Notes: generated by a model not told the origin, from the sequence alone. A stretch of DNA of 64,000 bases from Amycolatopsis tucumanensis (GCF_021654135.1 NZ_JAKGSD010000001.1:598116-662115); one strand, 5' to 3'. Shown: positions 37,866-46,904, numbered from the stretch's first letter. Program-made: numbers and translations.

Positions 37866-37901
37866 GGCGGCCGCCGGGGAGCAGGGGCCCCGGCGGCCGC
37901 C
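37866..37901 (+). terminator. 14-bp perfect-stem terminator after the GMC gene
   Basis: GGCGGCCGCCGGGG (37866-37879) pairs perfectly with CCCCGGCGGCCGCC (37888-37901) around an 8-nt loop, five bases after the stop. Confidence 0.8.
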
Positions 37902-37902
37902 C

Positions 37903-38155
37903 ACACCCGGCACCGCCCCACGCGCGGGATCCGGAGGACCCGGCACCGGGCGCCGCGACCCGCAGCCCGGGCCGCCCCGCCGGACGCACCACCCGCGACA
38001 CCACAGCACCCGCACCACCGGCAGCCCACCACCCCACCACCACCCGGCCGGGCGACACAACACCAAACCCCGACCCCGCCGCCCGCCGCATGTCGAGAAC
38101 CCGGCGGCCGCTCCGACCTGTCCGTGGAAACCACCGCGGACCGGAAGGACCTGGC
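37903..38155 (+). other. C-rich, low-complexity intergenic region
   Basis: About 250 bp between the GMC terminator and the next MFS start are dominated on the plus strand by CCACC/CACCAC runs (densest at 37990-38070), so the minus strand is G-rich. I see no convincing ORF, promoter or repeat unit. The G-runs could form G-quadruplexes. Confidence 0.5.
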
Positions 38156-39721
38156 ATGACCCACGCGATCCCGGCGAGGGCCGGACGGCGGGAGTGGCTC
38201 GCGCTCGCCGTGCTCGCCCTGCCCACCCTGCTCGTCTCCATCGACGTCTACGTCCTGCTGCTCGCCCTGCCGCACCTGGCCGCCGACCTGGGCGCGAGCA
38301 GCGTCGAGCAGCTGTGGATCACCGACGTCTACGGCTTCCTCATGGCCGGGTTCCTCATCACGATGGGCACGCTCGGCGACCGGATCGGCCGACGGAAGCT
38401 GCTGCTCATCGGCGCGGCCGCGTTCGGGGCCGCCTCGGTCGCCGCCGCCTTCGCGTCCACCCCCTTGGTGCTGATCGCGGCGCGCGCGGTCCTCGGGGTG
38501 GCCGGGGCTGCCCTCGCGCCGTCCACGATGTCGCTGATCCGCACCCTCTTCCGCGACCCGCGGCAGATGGGGCTGGCGATCGGGCTGTGGGGCCTGTGCT
38601 TCTCGGCCGGGGCGGTGATCGGCCCGGTGGCGGGCGGCGCCCTGCTCGCGCACTTCTGGTGGGGCTCGGTGTTCCTGCTCGGCGTGCCCGCGATGGCGCT
38701 GCTGCTCGTCGCGGGCCCGGTCCTGCTGCCCGAGTACCGCGACCCGGACGCCGGAAAGCCGGACCTGGTCAGTGTCGCGTTGTCGCTGGCCGCGGTGATC
38801 CCGGCGATCCACGGGCTCAAGGAACTGGCCCAGGACGGCTGGCGGCCGCTGCCGCTGGCGAGCCTGGCCGCCGGAATCTGCTTCGCCGTCCTGTTCGCCC
38901 GCAGGCAGCGCCGCCTGGAAAACCCGCTGCTGGACCTGCGGCTGTTCGCGAACCGGTCGTTCAGCACGGCGCTGGGCGCGATGATGTCCGGCACGCTGCT
39001 GATCGGCGCGCTGATGCTGTTCATCACCCAGGACCTGCAACTGGTCGAAGGACTCTCCCCGCTCGGCGCGGCGCTGTGGATGATGCCCGCGATCGCCGCC
39101 AACACCGTGTCGTTCGTCGTGTCGCCGGTCCTCGCCCGCCGGTTCCGGCCCGCGTACCTGATCAGCGGCGGGCTCGTGATCTCGGTGTGCGGGCTGGTCG
39201 TGCTCACCCGGACCGGCGCCGCGTCCGGGCCGGGCGCCGTGGCGACCGGGTTCGCGCTGATCTTCCTCGGCTCCGGCCCGCTGGTCACCCTCAGCACCGG
39301 CCTGATCATGGGCTCCGCGCCCGCCGAGAAGGCCGGCTCCGCCGCCGCCCTCAACGAGACCAGCGGCCAGTTCGGGTTCGCGTTCGGGCTCGCCGCGCTC
39401 GGCAGCATCGGCGCCGCGGTCTACACCAGCCGCTTCACCCCGCCGGAGGCCGTCCCCGCCGGGGCCGCCGGGGCCGCGCGGGAAAGCCTCGCCGACGCGG
39501 TCACCGCCGCCCGCGACCTGCCCCCGGACCTGGCCGCGGCGCTGCTCGCCCCGGCGCGCGAGGCGTTCACCGGCGGGCTGCACCTGGTCGCCGCGATCAG
39601 CGCCGCCGCGCTCGCCGTGGTGGCCGCGCTGATCGTCCGCCTGCTGCGCCACGTTCCGCCGACCGGCGCAGCGGAGTCCGTTGTGGACACCCGGACGGAC
39701 CTTGACGCTCCGCGCGGGTGA
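38156..39721 (+). CDS. DHA2-type multidrug efflux MFS transporter
   Basis: This 521-residue, 14-span protein has the EmrB/QacA pattern: helix 1 LLVSIDVYVLLLALPHLAADL, WITDVYGFLMAGFL, loop GDRIGRRKLLL and the antiporter motif C-like GLCFSAGAVIGPVAGG. It is close to the SmvA/LfrA quaternary-ammonium exporters. It probably exports cationic drugs or metabolites using the proton gradient. ATG 38156 follows GGAAGGA. No adjacent TetR partner is seen. Confidence 0.87.
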   Translation: MTHAIPARAGRREWLALAVLALPTLLVSIDVYVLLLALPHLAADLGASSVEQLWITDVYGFLMAGFLITMGTLGDRIGRRKLLLIGAAAFGAASVAAAFASTPLVLIAARAVLGVAGAALAPSTMSLIRTLFRDPRQMGLAIGLWGLCFSAGAVIGPVAGGALLAHFWWGSVFLLGVPAMALLLVAGPVLLPEYRDPDAGKPDLVSVALSLAAVIPAIHGLKELAQDGWRPLPLASLAAGICFAVLFARRQRRLENPLLDLRLFANRSFSTALGAMMSGTLLIGALMLFITQDLQLVEGLSPLGAALWMMPAIAANTVSFVVSPVLARRFRPAYLISGGLVISVCGLVVLTRTGAASGPGAVATGFALIFLGSGPLVTLSTGLIMGSAPAEKAGSAAALNETSGQFGFAFGLAALGSIGAAVYTSRFTPPEAVPAGAAGAARESLADAVTAARDLPPDLAAALLAPAREAFTGGLHLVAAISAAALAVVAALIVRLLRHVPPTGAAESVVDTRTDLDAPRG

Positions 39722-39766
39722 GCACTACCGTTTCCGCACCCGTCAACTGAACACCGAGGTGAGCCC

Positions 39767-41272
39767 GTGGACTCCGACAGCACCCGGCTGCACCAGCTCG
39801 GCTACGCCCAGGAACTCAGGCGGACGATGTCGGGGTTCTCCAACTTCGCCGTGTCCTTCACCATCATCTCGATCCTGTCCGGCTGCCTCACGCTCTACGG
39901 GTTCGGCCTGGACACCGGCGGGCCGGCCGCGATGATCTGGGGCTGGCCGCTGGTCGGGGTGTTCGTGGTGCTCGTCGGCCTCGGCATGGCGGAGGTGTGC
40001 TCCAGCTACCCCACCGCGGGCGGGCTCTACTACTGGGCGGCGAAGCTCGCGCCGCGGCGCTCGGCCGCGGCCTGGTCGTGGTTCACCGGGTGGTTCAACC
40101 TCATCGGCCAGGTCGCGGTGACCGCCGGCATCGACTTCGGCGCCGCGTTGTTCCTCAACGCGTTCCTGGACCTGCAGTTCGGGTTCGCCGCGACGCCGGG
40201 GCACACGATCCTGCTGCTGGCGATCATCCTGGCGGTGCACGGGCTGCTGAACACCTTCGGCGTGCGGCTGGTGGCCGTGCTGAACAACGTCAGCGTGTGG
40301 TGGCACCTGGCCGGCGTCCTGGTGATCGTCGGGGTGCTGGTGTTCGTGCCCGAGAAGCACCAGTCCGCGTCGTTCGTGTTCGGCCACTTCGTGAACAACA
40401 CCGGCTGGGGTTTCGCGCCGTACGTGTTCGCGCTCGGGCTGCTGGTCGCGCAGTACACGCTCACCGGCTACGACGCCTCGGCGCACATGACGGAGGAGAC
40501 GAAGAACGCGGCGACGGCCGGACCGCGCGGGATCGTCAACTCGATCCTGGTGTCGCTCGTCGCGGGCTGGATCCTGTTGCTGGGCCTCACGTTCGCGATC
40601 CAGGACTACGACGGCGCGGTCAACTCGCCGACCGGGGTGCCGCCCGCGCAGATCTTCCTCGACGCCGCGGGCGCGACCACCGGCAAGTTCCTGCTGCTGA
40701 TCGCGATCGGCGCTCAGCTGTTCTGCGGGATGGCGTCGGTGACGGCCAACTCGCGGATGATCTACGCGTTCGCCCGGGACGGCGCGATCCCGGGTTCGGG
40801 GGTGTGGCACCGCATCAACAAGCGCACCCGCACGCCGACGAACTCGGTGTGGCTGGCCGCGGCCGGCGCGCTGGTCCTCGCACTGCCCTACCTGTGGAGC
40901 GCCACCGCCTACGCCGCGGTCACCTCGATCGCCACCGTCGGGCTGTACGTCGCCTACGTCATCCCGGTGTTCCTGCGGGTGCGCAAGGGCGCGGAGTTCG
41001 AGCGCGGACCGTGGCACCTGGGGCGGTGGGGCCGCCCGGTCGGCGTCGTCGCGACCGCGTGGGTCGCGGTCATCTTCGTGTTGTTCATGCTTCCGCAGGC
41101 GTACCCGGTCACGGTCGGCACGTTCAACTACACGCCGATCGCGTTCCTCGTCGTGCTCGGCGGCGCGGCGGTGTGGTGGTTCGCCTCGGCGCGCAAGTGG
41201 TTCACCGGCCCGAAGGTGCAGGGCACGCCCGCCGAACTGGCGGCCGTCGAAGAGGATCTGCGGGCGGTGTGA
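39767..41272 (+). CDS. APC-superfamily amino acid permease
   Basis: This 501-residue, 12-span permease has the N-terminal LRRTMSGFSNFAVSFTIISIL and EVCSSYPTAGGLYYWAAKLAP typical of the amino acid/choline (GABA permease-like) group. It also has TGYDASAHMTEETKNAA and the SRMIYAFARDGAIPG motif. It imports an amino acid, GABA or an amine. GTG 39767 follows GAGGTGAG. It lies 2 bp upstream of a P5CR-like gene, which suggests a linked amino-acid step. Confidence 0.9.
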   Translation: MDSDSTRLHQLGYAQELRRTMSGFSNFAVSFTIISILSGCLTLYGFGLDTGGPAAMIWGWPLVGVFVVLVGLGMAEVCSSYPTAGGLYYWAAKLAPRRSAAAWSWFTGWFNLIGQVAVTAGIDFGAALFLNAFLDLQFGFAATPGHTILLLAIILAVHGLLNTFGVRLVAVLNNVSVWWHLAGVLVIVGVLVFVPEKHQSASFVFGHFVNNTGWGFAPYVFALGLLVAQYTLTGYDASAHMTEETKNAATAGPRGIVNSILVSLVAGWILLLGLTFAIQDYDGAVNSPTGVPPAQIFLDAAGATTGKFLLLIAIGAQLFCGMASVTANSRMIYAFARDGAIPGSGVWHRINKRTRTPTNSVWLAAAGALVLALPYLWSATAYAAVTSIATVGLYVAYVIPVFLRVRKGAEFERGPWHLGRWGRPVGVVATAWVAVIFVLFMLPQAYPVTVGTFNYTPIAFLVVLGGAAVWWFASARKWFTGPKVQGTPAELAAVEEDLRAV

Positions 41273-41274
41273 CG

Positions 41275-42036
41275 ATGCGATACGGGTTCGTGGGCGCGGG
41301 CGAGATCACCGCCGCGATCGTGGAGGGCCTGAGCACGGGCGACGATCCGCCGGAGGTGTTCCTGTCACCGCGCGGGCGCGCCGTGTCGGCCGCGCTCGCC
41401 GAGCGGTTCCCGAACGTGCGGGTGTGCGCGAGCAACCAGGAGGTGCTGGACCACGCGACGGTGGTGGTGCTCGGGGTGCCCGCCCCGGTCGCGCGGGAAG
41501 TGCTGGTGGAGCTGGCGTTCCGGCCGGAGCACGTGCTGGTCAGCGCGACGTCCGGGGTGCCGGTGGAGCGGCTGCGCGCGTGGTCGGCGCCGGCCGGGGA
41601 GGTGGTCCGGTCCATTCCGCTCCCCCAGGCCACGCGGCGCCGCAGCCTGACCGTGGTGTACCCGGAGAACGCGGCGGCGCGCGAGTTGTTCACGCGCGTG
41701 GGCAGTGTGCTGGTGCCCGGCGACGAGGCGGCGCTGGAGACGTTCCTCGGCGCGACCGCGACGTTCGCCGCGCACCTGGACTACCTGGCGACCGTCGTGC
41801 ACTGGATGGCGGAGCAGGGCGTCGACCACGACGCGGCGAACGCCTTCGTGACGCACGTCTTCGGCGAGCTGGGCCGTTCGCTGCTGGAACGGCCGGACTC
41901 CCTGACCGTGATGGCCGGCAGGCACACCACGCCGGGCGGCCTGAACGAGCAGTTCCGCGACGACCTGCGCGGCGACGGCCTGCCGGACGCGGTGCGGCGC
42001 GCGCTCGACCGGATCCTCGCCCGCGTGCGGAAGTGA
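41275..42036 (+). CDS. Pyrroline-5-carboxylate reductase-like protein
   Basis: This 253-residue protein has an N-terminal Rossmann motif YGFVGAGEITAAIVEGL, VVVLGVPAPVAREVL, and the ProC-like middle SATSGVPVERLRAW and VVRSIPLPQATRR. The C-terminal helical domain keeps MAGRHTTPGGLNEQF, the equivalent of the ProC TSPGGTT substrate loop. It is divergent from housekeeping ProC and probably reduces an imine such as pyrroline carboxylate or a related compound brought in by the adjacent permease. Confidence 0.82.
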   Translation: MRYGFVGAGEITAAIVEGLSTGDDPPEVFLSPRGRAVSAALAERFPNVRVCASNQEVLDHATVVVLGVPAPVAREVLVELAFRPEHVLVSATSGVPVERLRAWSAPAGEVVRSIPLPQATRRRSLTVVYPENAAARELFTRVGSVLVPGDEAALETFLGATATFAAHLDYLATVVHWMAEQGVDHDAANAFVTHVFGELGRSLLERPDSLTVMAGRHTTPGGLNEQFRDDLRGDGLPDAVRRALDRILARVRK

Positions 42037-42107
42037 CCGCCGGTTTTGACCGGTGCGCCCGGCGCGGGCAAGATCGTCACCAGGCCGAGTGGTGACGAGG
42101 GGGAAGC

Positions 42108-42794
42108 GTGTCCGGCATCCACGACATCGAGGTGGTCGTCTTCGACGTGCTCGGCACGCTGGTCGACGAACCGTCCGGCCTCCGCGCGGCGATCCGCGAG
42201 GCGGTACCGGCGGCCGGGGACGAACTCCTCGCCGTGTGGCAGGAGCACATCGAGACCGAGCAGGCACGCATCGGGCGGGGTGAACGCGCCTACGCCGGCT
42301 CCGAGGTCCTCGACGCCGAGGCCGCACAGCTGGTGGCCGGCCGCGCGGGGATCACCGATCCGGCGGTGATCGCCCGGCTGGCCACTGCCGGACAGCGGCA
42401 CCCCGCGTGGCCCGACTCCGTCGCCGGTCTCGACCAGCTGTCCCGGCGGTTCCCCGTGCTCGCCCTGTCCAACGCCGGCCACGCCGCGCTGCTGCGGCTC
42501 AACGCGCACGCCGGGTTGCGCTGGCACCAGGCCCTGTCCAGTGCCGACGTGCGGGTGTACAAGCCGGCGCCGGAGATCTACCGGCACGCCATCGACGTCG
42601 CCGGTTGCGCGCCGGACCGGGTCCTCATGGTCGCCGCCCACGCCTGGGACCTGCGCGGCGCCCAGGCGGTGGGCATGCGGACCGCCTACGTGCACCGCCC
42701 GGTCGGCGACCCGCCCGCGGAGTCCGACTCGTTCGACCTGCGGGTGGACGGGCTGGACGGCCTGGTGACCGCGCTCAGCAGGCCGCCTGCTTGA
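42108..42794 (+). CDS. HAD-superfamily hydrolase, haloacid dehalogenase type II-like
   Basis: This 228-residue protein has the HAD motifs VVVFDVLGTLVDE (nucleophile D12), LALSNAGH, K151-type VYKPAPEIYRHA and MVAAHAWDLRGAQAVGM. The last motif resembles L-2-haloacid dehalogenases more than phosphatases. It starts at GTG 42108 and converges with the DUF1801 gene, overlapping it by 20 bp. Natural substrates may be phosphates or haloacids. Confidence 0.85.
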   Translation: MSGIHDIEVVVFDVLGTLVDEPSGLRAAIREAVPAAGDELLAVWQEHIETEQARIGRGERAYAGSEVLDAEAAQLVAGRAGITDPAVIARLATAGQRHPAWPDSVAGLDQLSRRFPVLALSNAGHAALLRLNAHAGLRWHQALSSADVRVYKPAPEIYRHAIDVAGCAPDRVLMVAAHAWDLRGAQAVGMRTAYVHRPVGDPPAESDSFDLRVDGLDGLVTALSRPPA

Positions 42795-43212
42795 CCAGCA
42801 GCGCGATCCGCTCCCCGACCTCGGGGGACGGCTCGGTCAGGGCGAAGTAGGTCGGCCACATCGCACCGTCGTCGAGAGCCGCTTCGTCGCTGAAGCCGAG
42901 CGTGGCGTAGCGGGACTTGAACTTGCTCGCGCTCTGGAAGAAACACACGACCTTGCCGTCCCGGGCGTAGGCGGGCATGCCGTACCACAGCTTCGGCGCC
43001 AGGTGCGGGGCGCTGGCCGCCACGACCGAGTGCAGGAGTTCGGCCAGCACCCGGTCGGACTCGGGCATCCCGGCGATCTTCGCCAGCACGTCGCGCTCGG
43101 CCTCCGCCGCCTTGTCCGCGGCGGACTTGCGGCGAGCCTCCTTCTTCACCTCCTGGGCGTGCTCCTTCATCGCGGCGCGCTCTTCGGCGGTGAAGCCCTG
43201 GTACGTGCTCAA
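42775..43212 (-). CDS. DUF1801/YdhG-like protein
   Basis: This 145-residue protein has LWYGMPAYARDGKVVCFFQSASKFKSRYATLGF, the core of the DUF1801 (YdhG/iron-chaperone-like) fold, preceded by a charged helical N-terminus rich in Lys and Glu. AGGAGAG just upstream fixes TTG 43212 as the start. Function unknown. It sits 50 bp downstream of the VOC gene. Confidence 0.8.
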   Translation of the reverse strand: MSTYQGFTAEERAAMKEHAQEVKKEARRKSAADKAAEAERDVLAKIAGMPESDRVLAELLHSVVAASAPHLAPKLWYGMPAYARDGKVVCFFQSASKFKSRYATLGFSDEAALDDGAMWPTYFALTEPSPEVGERIALLVKQAAC

Positions 43213-43262
43213 GGTGGTCTCTCCTCTGGTTCGCAGGTGTGCGGGTGGTTCGTGCAGGCACA

Positions 43263-43889
43263 TCAGGACAGCGCCGCGGACGTGGTGGCTTCCCAGGCGA
43301 ACCCGTCCGGGTCGGTGAACGAGCCGCCGTCACCGCCGATCGCGATGCGGTGCGCGCCGCTGCCCTCCGGGGGCACCCCGGCGTCCTTGGCCAGCGCGCG
43401 GCGGCGGTACAGGCCCAGCTTGATCGGGCCCTCCCCGGCGGCGAACTCGACGTACATGCGGGCGAAGCTCTTGGCGACGGTGAAGCCGTGGCCGGTGTAG
43501 AACTTGCGGCTCGCGGCCACGTCGGACGCGCCCAGCAGCAGCACGATGTTCTGCACCTCGCGGGACGGCGGGCGGGTGTCCTTCTTCGCCGGGGTGGCGA
43601 CCTTCCAGATCGTGCCGTCCGGGGCCTGGACGACGCCGCCGCAGCCCCACATGTTCTTGGCGACCGGCTTGAGCACGGTGGCGCCGGCGTCCACTGCGGA
43701 CTGGAACAGCAGCTCCACGTCGGCGGGCTGGGACACGATGAGCGAGAGGGTGAAGCCGCGGAAGCCGGTGGTCTGCTCCTGGGCCGCCCGCAGGCGGAGC
43801 CGGGAGCCGAGCCCGAAGGCGGCGGTGTAGAAGCGCTCGGCGGCCGCGATGTCGGCCACTTCCAGGGTGATGGTGTTGATCGAGGTCAT
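43263..43889 (-). CDS. VOC (glyoxalase/bleomycin-resistance) family protein
   Basis: This 208-residue protein has two vicinal-oxygen-chelate modules: ITLEVADIAAAERFYTAAFGLG to VQAPDGTIWKVATP, and VLLLGASDVAASRKFYTGHGF to FTDPDGFAWEATT. It is probably a metal-dependent lyase, dioxygenase or resistance protein. It is likely cotranscribed with the DUF1801 gene, a pairing often seen in actinobacteria. Confidence 0.88.
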   Translation of the reverse strand: MTSINTITLEVADIAAAERFYTAAFGLGSRLRLRAAQEQTTGFRGFTLSLIVSQPADVELLFQSAVDAGATVLKPVAKNMWGCGGVVQAPDGTIWKVATPAKKDTRPPSREVQNIVLLLGASDVAASRKFYTGHGFTVAKSFARMYVEFAAGEGPIKLGLYRRRALAKDAGVPPEGSGAHRIAIGGDGGSFTDPDGFAWEATTSAALS

Positions 43890-43944
43890 GTCAGGAACGT
43901 TATTCGCGGCGCCCTGACCTGCGCTTCTTGATTCCTGACCGGTT

Positions 43945-44154
43945 CTACGGCGGGTCGCCGACGACCTCCCGCAACTGGTGCCGCCCGCTCACGCCGAGCT
44001 TCGGGTAGGCGTTGTGCAGGTGCGAGCCCACGGTGCGCGGCGAAGTCGCCGCCCAGGTAGCGGAAGCGGTGCACCACGGCGATTCGGCCGCCTCGTCGAG
44101 CAGCTCCGTGGCGTCGGCCCACCGGCCGGTGTCAATCATCGCCGAGGCCAGCGC
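43945..44154 (-). pseudogene. LuxR regulator C-terminal remnant
   Basis: The minus strand encodes SPRTVGSHLHNAYPKLGVSGRHQL followed by REVVGDPP and a stop. This is the recognition half of a LuxR helix-turn-helix from a large LuxR regulator. Just before it comes GRWADATELLDEAAE from the TPR-like region, so the first half of the DNA-binding domain is deleted. At its 5' side (about 44150) it abuts an unrelated hydrolase fragment. It cannot be functional. Confidence 0.65.
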
Positions 44155-44160
44155 CGGGAC

Positions 44161-44460
44161 GTGTTCCGGTCGATCTTCGCCGCCGACGTCGACGAAGACC
44201 TCGCCCGCGTGCTGGCCGTGTCGCAGCGCCCGCTGGCCGCGGCCGCGTTCGGTGAACCCGCGTCCGCGGCGGCGTGGCGGACCAAGCCGTCCTGGGGTGT
44301 GGTGTCCACTTCGGACACGACGATCAACCCGGAGGTGGAGCGGTTCGGCTACCAGCGGGCCGGCATGATGACCGTCGAGATCGACTCCTCGCACCTGGTG
44401 ATGCTGTCGCACCCGGCCGAGGTCGCCGACGTCATCCGCAAGGCGGCCGCCGCCGTGTAG
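44161..44460 (+). pseudogene. Alpha/beta-hydrolase C-terminal fragment
   Basis: From GTG 44161 the frame encodes 99 residues: FAADVDEDLARVLAVSQRPL, AWRTKPSWGVVSTSDTTINP and IDSSHLVMLSHPAEVADVI. This is the C-terminal third of an EstC/SalR-like alpha/beta hydrolase carrying the catalytic Asp (TSDTTINP) and His (SSHLVML) region. The nucleophile elbow is missing. The fragment begins at the junction with the LuxR remnant and overlaps the lnt 3' end by 29 bp. Confidence 0.65.
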
Positions 44461-45919
44461 TGAGCGCCGCCCGCGCGCGGATCAGCAGCGCGCGGGCGGC
44501 TGCCGCGGCGGTGATGCCGAACGCCGCGGCCGGAACCCAGTCGCCCCACCGGACGTACGGGGTGGCGCCTTGGTACAGCGGCACGTCCACGACGAAGACG
44601 CCGCGCTCGTCCGGCGGCATCCAGGCCAGCCGCCTGCCCTCGGCGTCGAACGCGGCTGACGTGCCGTTCAGTTCGACGAGGACCGCGGACCGTCCGGACT
44701 CGACGGCGCGGACCGCTTCGGCGCTCGCCTGCTGCGGCTGCGCCCAGGTGCCGTGGAACGACGTGAGCGAGCCCTGCACGATCGTCATGTCGGCGCCCAG
44801 GCGGACGAGCTCGCGGCGCAGGTCGGGGAACATCGACTCGTAGGAGATCAGCGGGCCCGCCCCGGCCTCGCCGATGCGCAGGATCGCCGGCGCGCCGCCC
44901 GGGGCGCGGTCCTCCTCGGCGATGCCGGTGCCGCGCAGCACGCCGCCGAGCAGGGGGCGCAGCGGCACGTACTCGCCGAACGGGACCAGGCGGCGTTTCT
45001 CGTACGTCCCGGCCAGGCCGTCCGGACCGTACTGCTGGGTGGTCTTGCGAATGCGCCCGTCGGCGGCGCGGGCGTCGACGTTGACCAGCACGTCACTGTC
45101 GGCCGCGGCGGCCGCCGCGCGCAGCCGGGCGACCGCGCCGGGGCGCGTGGCCGGGTCGAAGGGGGTGCTGCTCTGGCCCCAGACGACGACGTCCTGCCCC
45201 GTGGCGCGGCGGGTCAGCTCCAGGTGCGCGGTGAACCGTTCCTCCGCGCCGTGCACCGGACCGGGCTGCACACCCGCGACGCGGAGGCTGCCGGTGGGCA
45301 CGGGATCGGGCCGCAGCAGCCCGTAGCCGAGGACCAGCGCGAAGATGCCGAGGGCCAGGCCTGCCCCGAACGTCCGCGCGGGACCCGGGAGCACCGCGAC
45401 GGCGAGCCCGACGTTGACGGCGACGATGACGAAGCCGAGCAACCAGACGCCGCCGAGCGAGGCGAGCGCGAGGAGCGGCCGCGCCGGCCACTGGGTGAGC
45501 CCGAGCAGCCCCCACGCGCCGCCCAGGTGTTCCCAGGAGCGAACCGCCTCGACCGCGACCCACACCGACGGCAGGACGACAGCGGCGAGCGCGGCGCGGC
45601 CCGCGGTCGGTTCCCGCAGCAGCCGGTGCGCCACAACGCCGAACGGAACCCACAGCAGGCCGCCGACGAGCCCGAGCACCGGGGCGAGCAGCCCCACGTG
45701 CGGCAGCACCCAGTGGAAGAAGGCGAGGAAGAACCCGGCCCCGGCGAGGAAACCGCGCCAGAGCGCCTCGCGGACCGAGCCCGCCCTGGCGAGCAGCACG
45801 AGCAGCGGAACGAGCCCGGCCCACGCGAGCCACCACAGGGCCGGCGCGGGAAAAGCGAGTACCAGCAGGCAGCCGCTCGCCACCGCGAGCCCGCGCACGA
45901 GCCAGCGGCGCACCCACAT
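44432..45919 (-). CDS. Apolipoprotein N-acyltransferase homologue with a substituted triad
   Basis: This 495-residue protein has the Lnt layout: about six N-terminal membrane spans (1-205), a nitrilase domain (about 210-445) and a final span. Of the E. coli triad E267/K335/C387, only the lysine is kept (K308 in YEKRRLVPFGEY). The glutamate site reads VVVWGQSSTP (Q249) and the nucleophile site PLISYESMFPD (S359). It may be an inactive or altered paralogue; a bona fide Lnt would be elsewhere. Codon use looks normal. Confidence 0.82.
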   Translation of the reverse strand: MWVRRWLVRGLAVASGCLLVLAFPAPALWWLAWAGLVPLLVLLARAGSVREALWRGFLAGAGFFLAFFHWVLPHVGLLAPVLGLVGGLLWVPFGVVAHRLLREPTAGRAALAAVVLPSVWVAVEAVRSWEHLGGAWGLLGLTQWPARPLLALASLGGVWLLGFVIVAVNVGLAVAVLPGPARTFGAGLALGIFALVLGYGLLRPDPVPTGSLRVAGVQPGPVHGAEERFTAHLELTRRATGQDVVVWGQSSTPFDPATRPGAVARLRAAAAAADSDVLVNVDARAADGRIRKTTQQYGPDGLAGTYEKRRLVPFGEYVPLRPLLGGVLRGTGIAEEDRAPGGAPAILRIGEAGAGPLISYESMFPDLRRELVRLGADMTIVQGSLTSFHGTWAQPQQASAEAVRAVESGRSAVLVELNGTSAAFDAEGRRLAWMPPDERGVFVVDVPLYQGATPYVRWGDWVPAAAFGITAAAAARALLIRARAALTTRRRPPCG

Positions 45920-46083
45920 GCGAGCACGCTAGCTCGCGCCGGCCTGTGGAGCTGGAAGAATTCCGAAGGGGTTCCGGCGCCGCCGCGCGACAGGGGTCTG
46001 ACAGCGCGACGCCCGGTGCTGGTTCACGGGACCGCCATCCCCGCATGCGGTAGCAGGACGCGGCCAGGCAGCGGCCACCGCGC

Positions 46084-46770
46084 TCAGCCCAGTACCCGCT
46101 CGGCCAGGCCCCGCACCACGACGCGCATCGGGTCGGTGGGCCTGCGGAACACCCGCGAAACCAGGTCGGTGTGCTCGTCGTCGAGGGCGATGTACTGGGT
46201 CTCCGCCCGCACGCCGAACGCCAGCACCGCCGCGGGCTCGGCCATGGCGCGCGCGGCCACGATCAGGAAGTCGTAGGCGGTCGCGTCGTCGGCCTCGCCG
46301 GCGGACTCGGCGTTGGTCACCGACTGCGCCCAGTAGTAGAGCGCGTCCGCGGCCCGGCCGCGCCGCAGCATCGCCGTCCCGGCGAGGTCCAGCACGCCGT
46401 ACTTGCGGGGGCAGCTGCGCAGCCCCTCCTCGATCACCTCGAGTTCCCGGTCCGTGCCCAGGTAGGCCCGCACCAGCCAGCCGTACACGGTGTCCAGGCC
46501 GGCGTAACGCTCGTCGGCGGACAACTCGCCGGCCAGCCGGTCCATCTCCGCCGCCGAGCGCACCGCCACGATCCGGCGCAGCGTCGCGTCGTCGAGCATG
46601 CGGGGCTCGTCGTGTTCCGGGAACGCCGGGGTCAGGCAGACCGCGGCGTACTCCGGGCTGTCCGGGGCGAGGTCCTGGCGCCGCCACACCTCCAACGGCC
46701 ACCGCGGCACCCCGGCCGTCGAAACGGGCCGCCGCTGCGCGGCGCGGTTGCGCTTGAACCTGCCGAACAC
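46084..46770 (-). CDS. Hypothetical TPR-like protein
   Basis: This 228-residue protein starts at GTG 46770, five bases after GGGAGG. It has a basic N-terminus (VFGRFKRNRAAQRR), then an alpha-helical body with paired helices (SADERYAGLDTVYGWLVRAYLG, GTAMLRRGRAADALYYWAQSV) like tetratricopeptide repeats. I do not recognise the family. It is divergent from the small gene at 46905. Confidence 0.68.
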   Translation of the reverse strand: MFGRFKRNRAAQRRPVSTAGVPRWPLEVWRRQDLAPDSPEYAAVCLTPAFPEHDEPRMLDDATLRRIVAVRSAAEMDRLAGELSADERYAGLDTVYGWLVRAYLGTDRELEVIEEGLRSCPRKYGVLDLAGTAMLRRGRAADALYYWAQSVTNAESAGEADDATAYDFLIVAARAMAEPAAVLAFGVRAETQYIALDDEHTDLVSRVFRRPTDPMRVVVRGLAERVLG

Positions 46771-46904
46771 GCTGACCTCCCGGTGTGGAAATGCCGCCCC
46801 ATCCTCGCGCATCGCGAAGCTTCGCGGCCAGGATTCCGGCGGATGGCGTGCTTGACCGGGCGCAGCGTGGGTACCCGGTTCCGTCAACCCGGAAGGAGGA
46901 CCCG

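Noticed and set aside
37903..38155. Possible CRISPR or tandem repeat in the C-rich spacer
   Set aside because: The CCACC runs are irregular, with no fixed unit length or spacers.
36047..39652. Very long open frame on the minus strand
   Set aside because: It is antisense to the GMC and DHA2-type genes, has a His/Arg/Gln-rich shadow composition and no motif; the sense genes are unambiguous.
44151..44460. Hydrolase fragment as a functional short gene starting at GTG 44161
   Set aside because: It lacks the nucleophile and the first two thirds of the fold, and it begins exactly at a junction with another gene remnant.
46771..46904. N-terminal extensions of the hypothetical proteins at 46084-46770 and 46905-47192
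   Set aside because: Both have good ribosome sites at the shorter starts, and the extensions overlap each other's promoter region.
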